Source of the DNA: Chitinophagaceae bacterium
GTDB taxonomy: Bacteria; Bacteroidota; Bacteroidia; Chitinophagales; Chitinophagaceae
Direction: 5' to 3'
Length of the DNA: 64,000 nt
Assembly: GCA_016710935.1 (NCBI GenBank)
Contig: JADJTY010000006.1
Span: 184,137-248,136 of the forward strand
Made by a program: the position numbers and the translations under genes
Notes under the pieces: model-generated
Told to the model about the DNA's origin: nothing
The model's input: only the letters and a program-made list of their open reading frames with translations
The model's database searches: none
Part shown: positions 63,787-64,000 of the stretch, in pieces
How the letters are laid out: each line of letters starts with the position of its first letter
How positions within the stretch are numbered: the first letter of the stretch is position 1

Positions 63787-64000
63787 TGACCAGGACCCGC
63801 AGCCATATTTTACCGGTAATAGTGATTGCACAATTTTTTTGTACTTCACTTTGGTTTGCAGGTAATGCCATTTTGCCCGACCTGGCCCTGCATTTGCATA
63901 TTCCGCAACAGGCTTTGGGAAGCATTACATCGGCAGTACAGTTTGGTTTTATAGCCGGCACGTTGGTTTATGCAGGTTTACTTATTGCCGACAGGTTCGG
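63787..64000 (+). CDS. 5' part of an MFS transporter gene, cut by the window edge
   Basis: From ATG at 63787 the frame is open to the end of the window: MTRTRSHILPVIVIAQFFCT, SLWFAGNAILPDLALHLHI and an aromatic-free helix GSITSAVQFGFIAGTLVYA, closing with LLIADRF, the beginning of motif A. This is the usual start of a 12-helix major facilitator transporter (the CynX/NreB-like group shows a similar SLWFA start). Substrate unknown. It is divergent from the cyclophilin gene (130 bp). Confidence 0.8.

Noticed and set aside
1..64000. tRNA, rRNA, IS element or prophage
   Set aside because: Intergenic gaps show no cloverleaf with CCA-type ends, no rRNA stretches, no transposase or integrase frames; the fibre proteins are stand-alone exported proteins without phage neighbours.

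Overview
The window looks like a chromosomal stretch of a Bacteroidota bacterium, most likely family Chitinophagaceae. The evidence is gene content: carboxypeptidase-regulatory plus TonB receptor architecture, DUF5686, DUF2911, S74 and YadA-like fibre proteins with the conserved 'LDVxSTTKGxLIPR' N-terminus, Sec signals ending in AQ, and TATCTTTG/TAnnTTTG-type promoter boxes. Base composition is moderately AT-rich. I see no rRNA, tRNA, CRISPR array, IS transposase or prophage, so this is ordinary chromosome sprinkled with small palindromic repeats.

Layout. (1) 1-3,000: edge of a membrane protein gene and a secreted DPP-IV-like S9 peptidase. (2) 3,600-10,800: a formate dehydrogenase island. mobA, fdhD and a small protein lie on the + strand and converge on a two-subunit NAD-linked molybdenum/tungsten enzyme on the - strand (fused NuoE/NuoF-like diaphorase, then a cysteine-type catalytic subunit). 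(3) 10,800-18,500: secreted or envelope proteins on the - strand (DUF2911+TPR, nucleotide pyrophosphatase-like, TPR, DUF5686, lactonase-like beta-propeller). (4) 18,600-30,200: small envelope proteins, a dCMP deaminase, a broken M1 peptidase, a NamZ-type muramidase and a large YadA-head-like fibre. (5) 30,400-40,600: SYLF protein, TonB-dependent receptor, MORN protein, cupin, DJ-1-like protein, App1-type phosphatase, Tat-exported Gfo/Idh/MocA oxidoreductase. (6) 40,900-46,800: an active/degenerate pair of amidohydrolases, a broken membrane protein gene and an S74 tail-fibre-like protein built from 87-residue modules. (7) 47,000-55,200: histidine catabolism (FtcD, HutI) and a CoA-transferase; hutI sits in a tightly packed five-gene run with a Mur ligase and an MFS exporter. 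(8) 55,400-64,000: unknown secreted proteins, a broken GH47 mannosidase, an RRM protein, small membrane proteins, a secreted Ppx/GppA-like protein, cyclophilin and the start of an MFS transporter.

How genes work together. MobA and FdhD supply the bis-MGD cofactor and its sulfuration for the formate dehydrogenase. HutI and FtcD are steps of histidine degradation feeding one-carbon units to tetrahydrofolate; a formate link to the dehydrogenase is only an inference. Most other genes are single-gene or two-gene units with their own terminators.

Most notable signals: a three-copy family of candidate small RNAs ending in the same CCTTC-ATTACT-GAAGG terminator; a palindromic element inserted in frame inside the Mur ligase gene; a paralogous amidohydrolase that has lost its metal-binding residues; a relic of a TonB receptor C-terminus behind the fibre gene; and four genes each broken by what looks like exactly one extra base, which points either to sequence errors or to recent decay.
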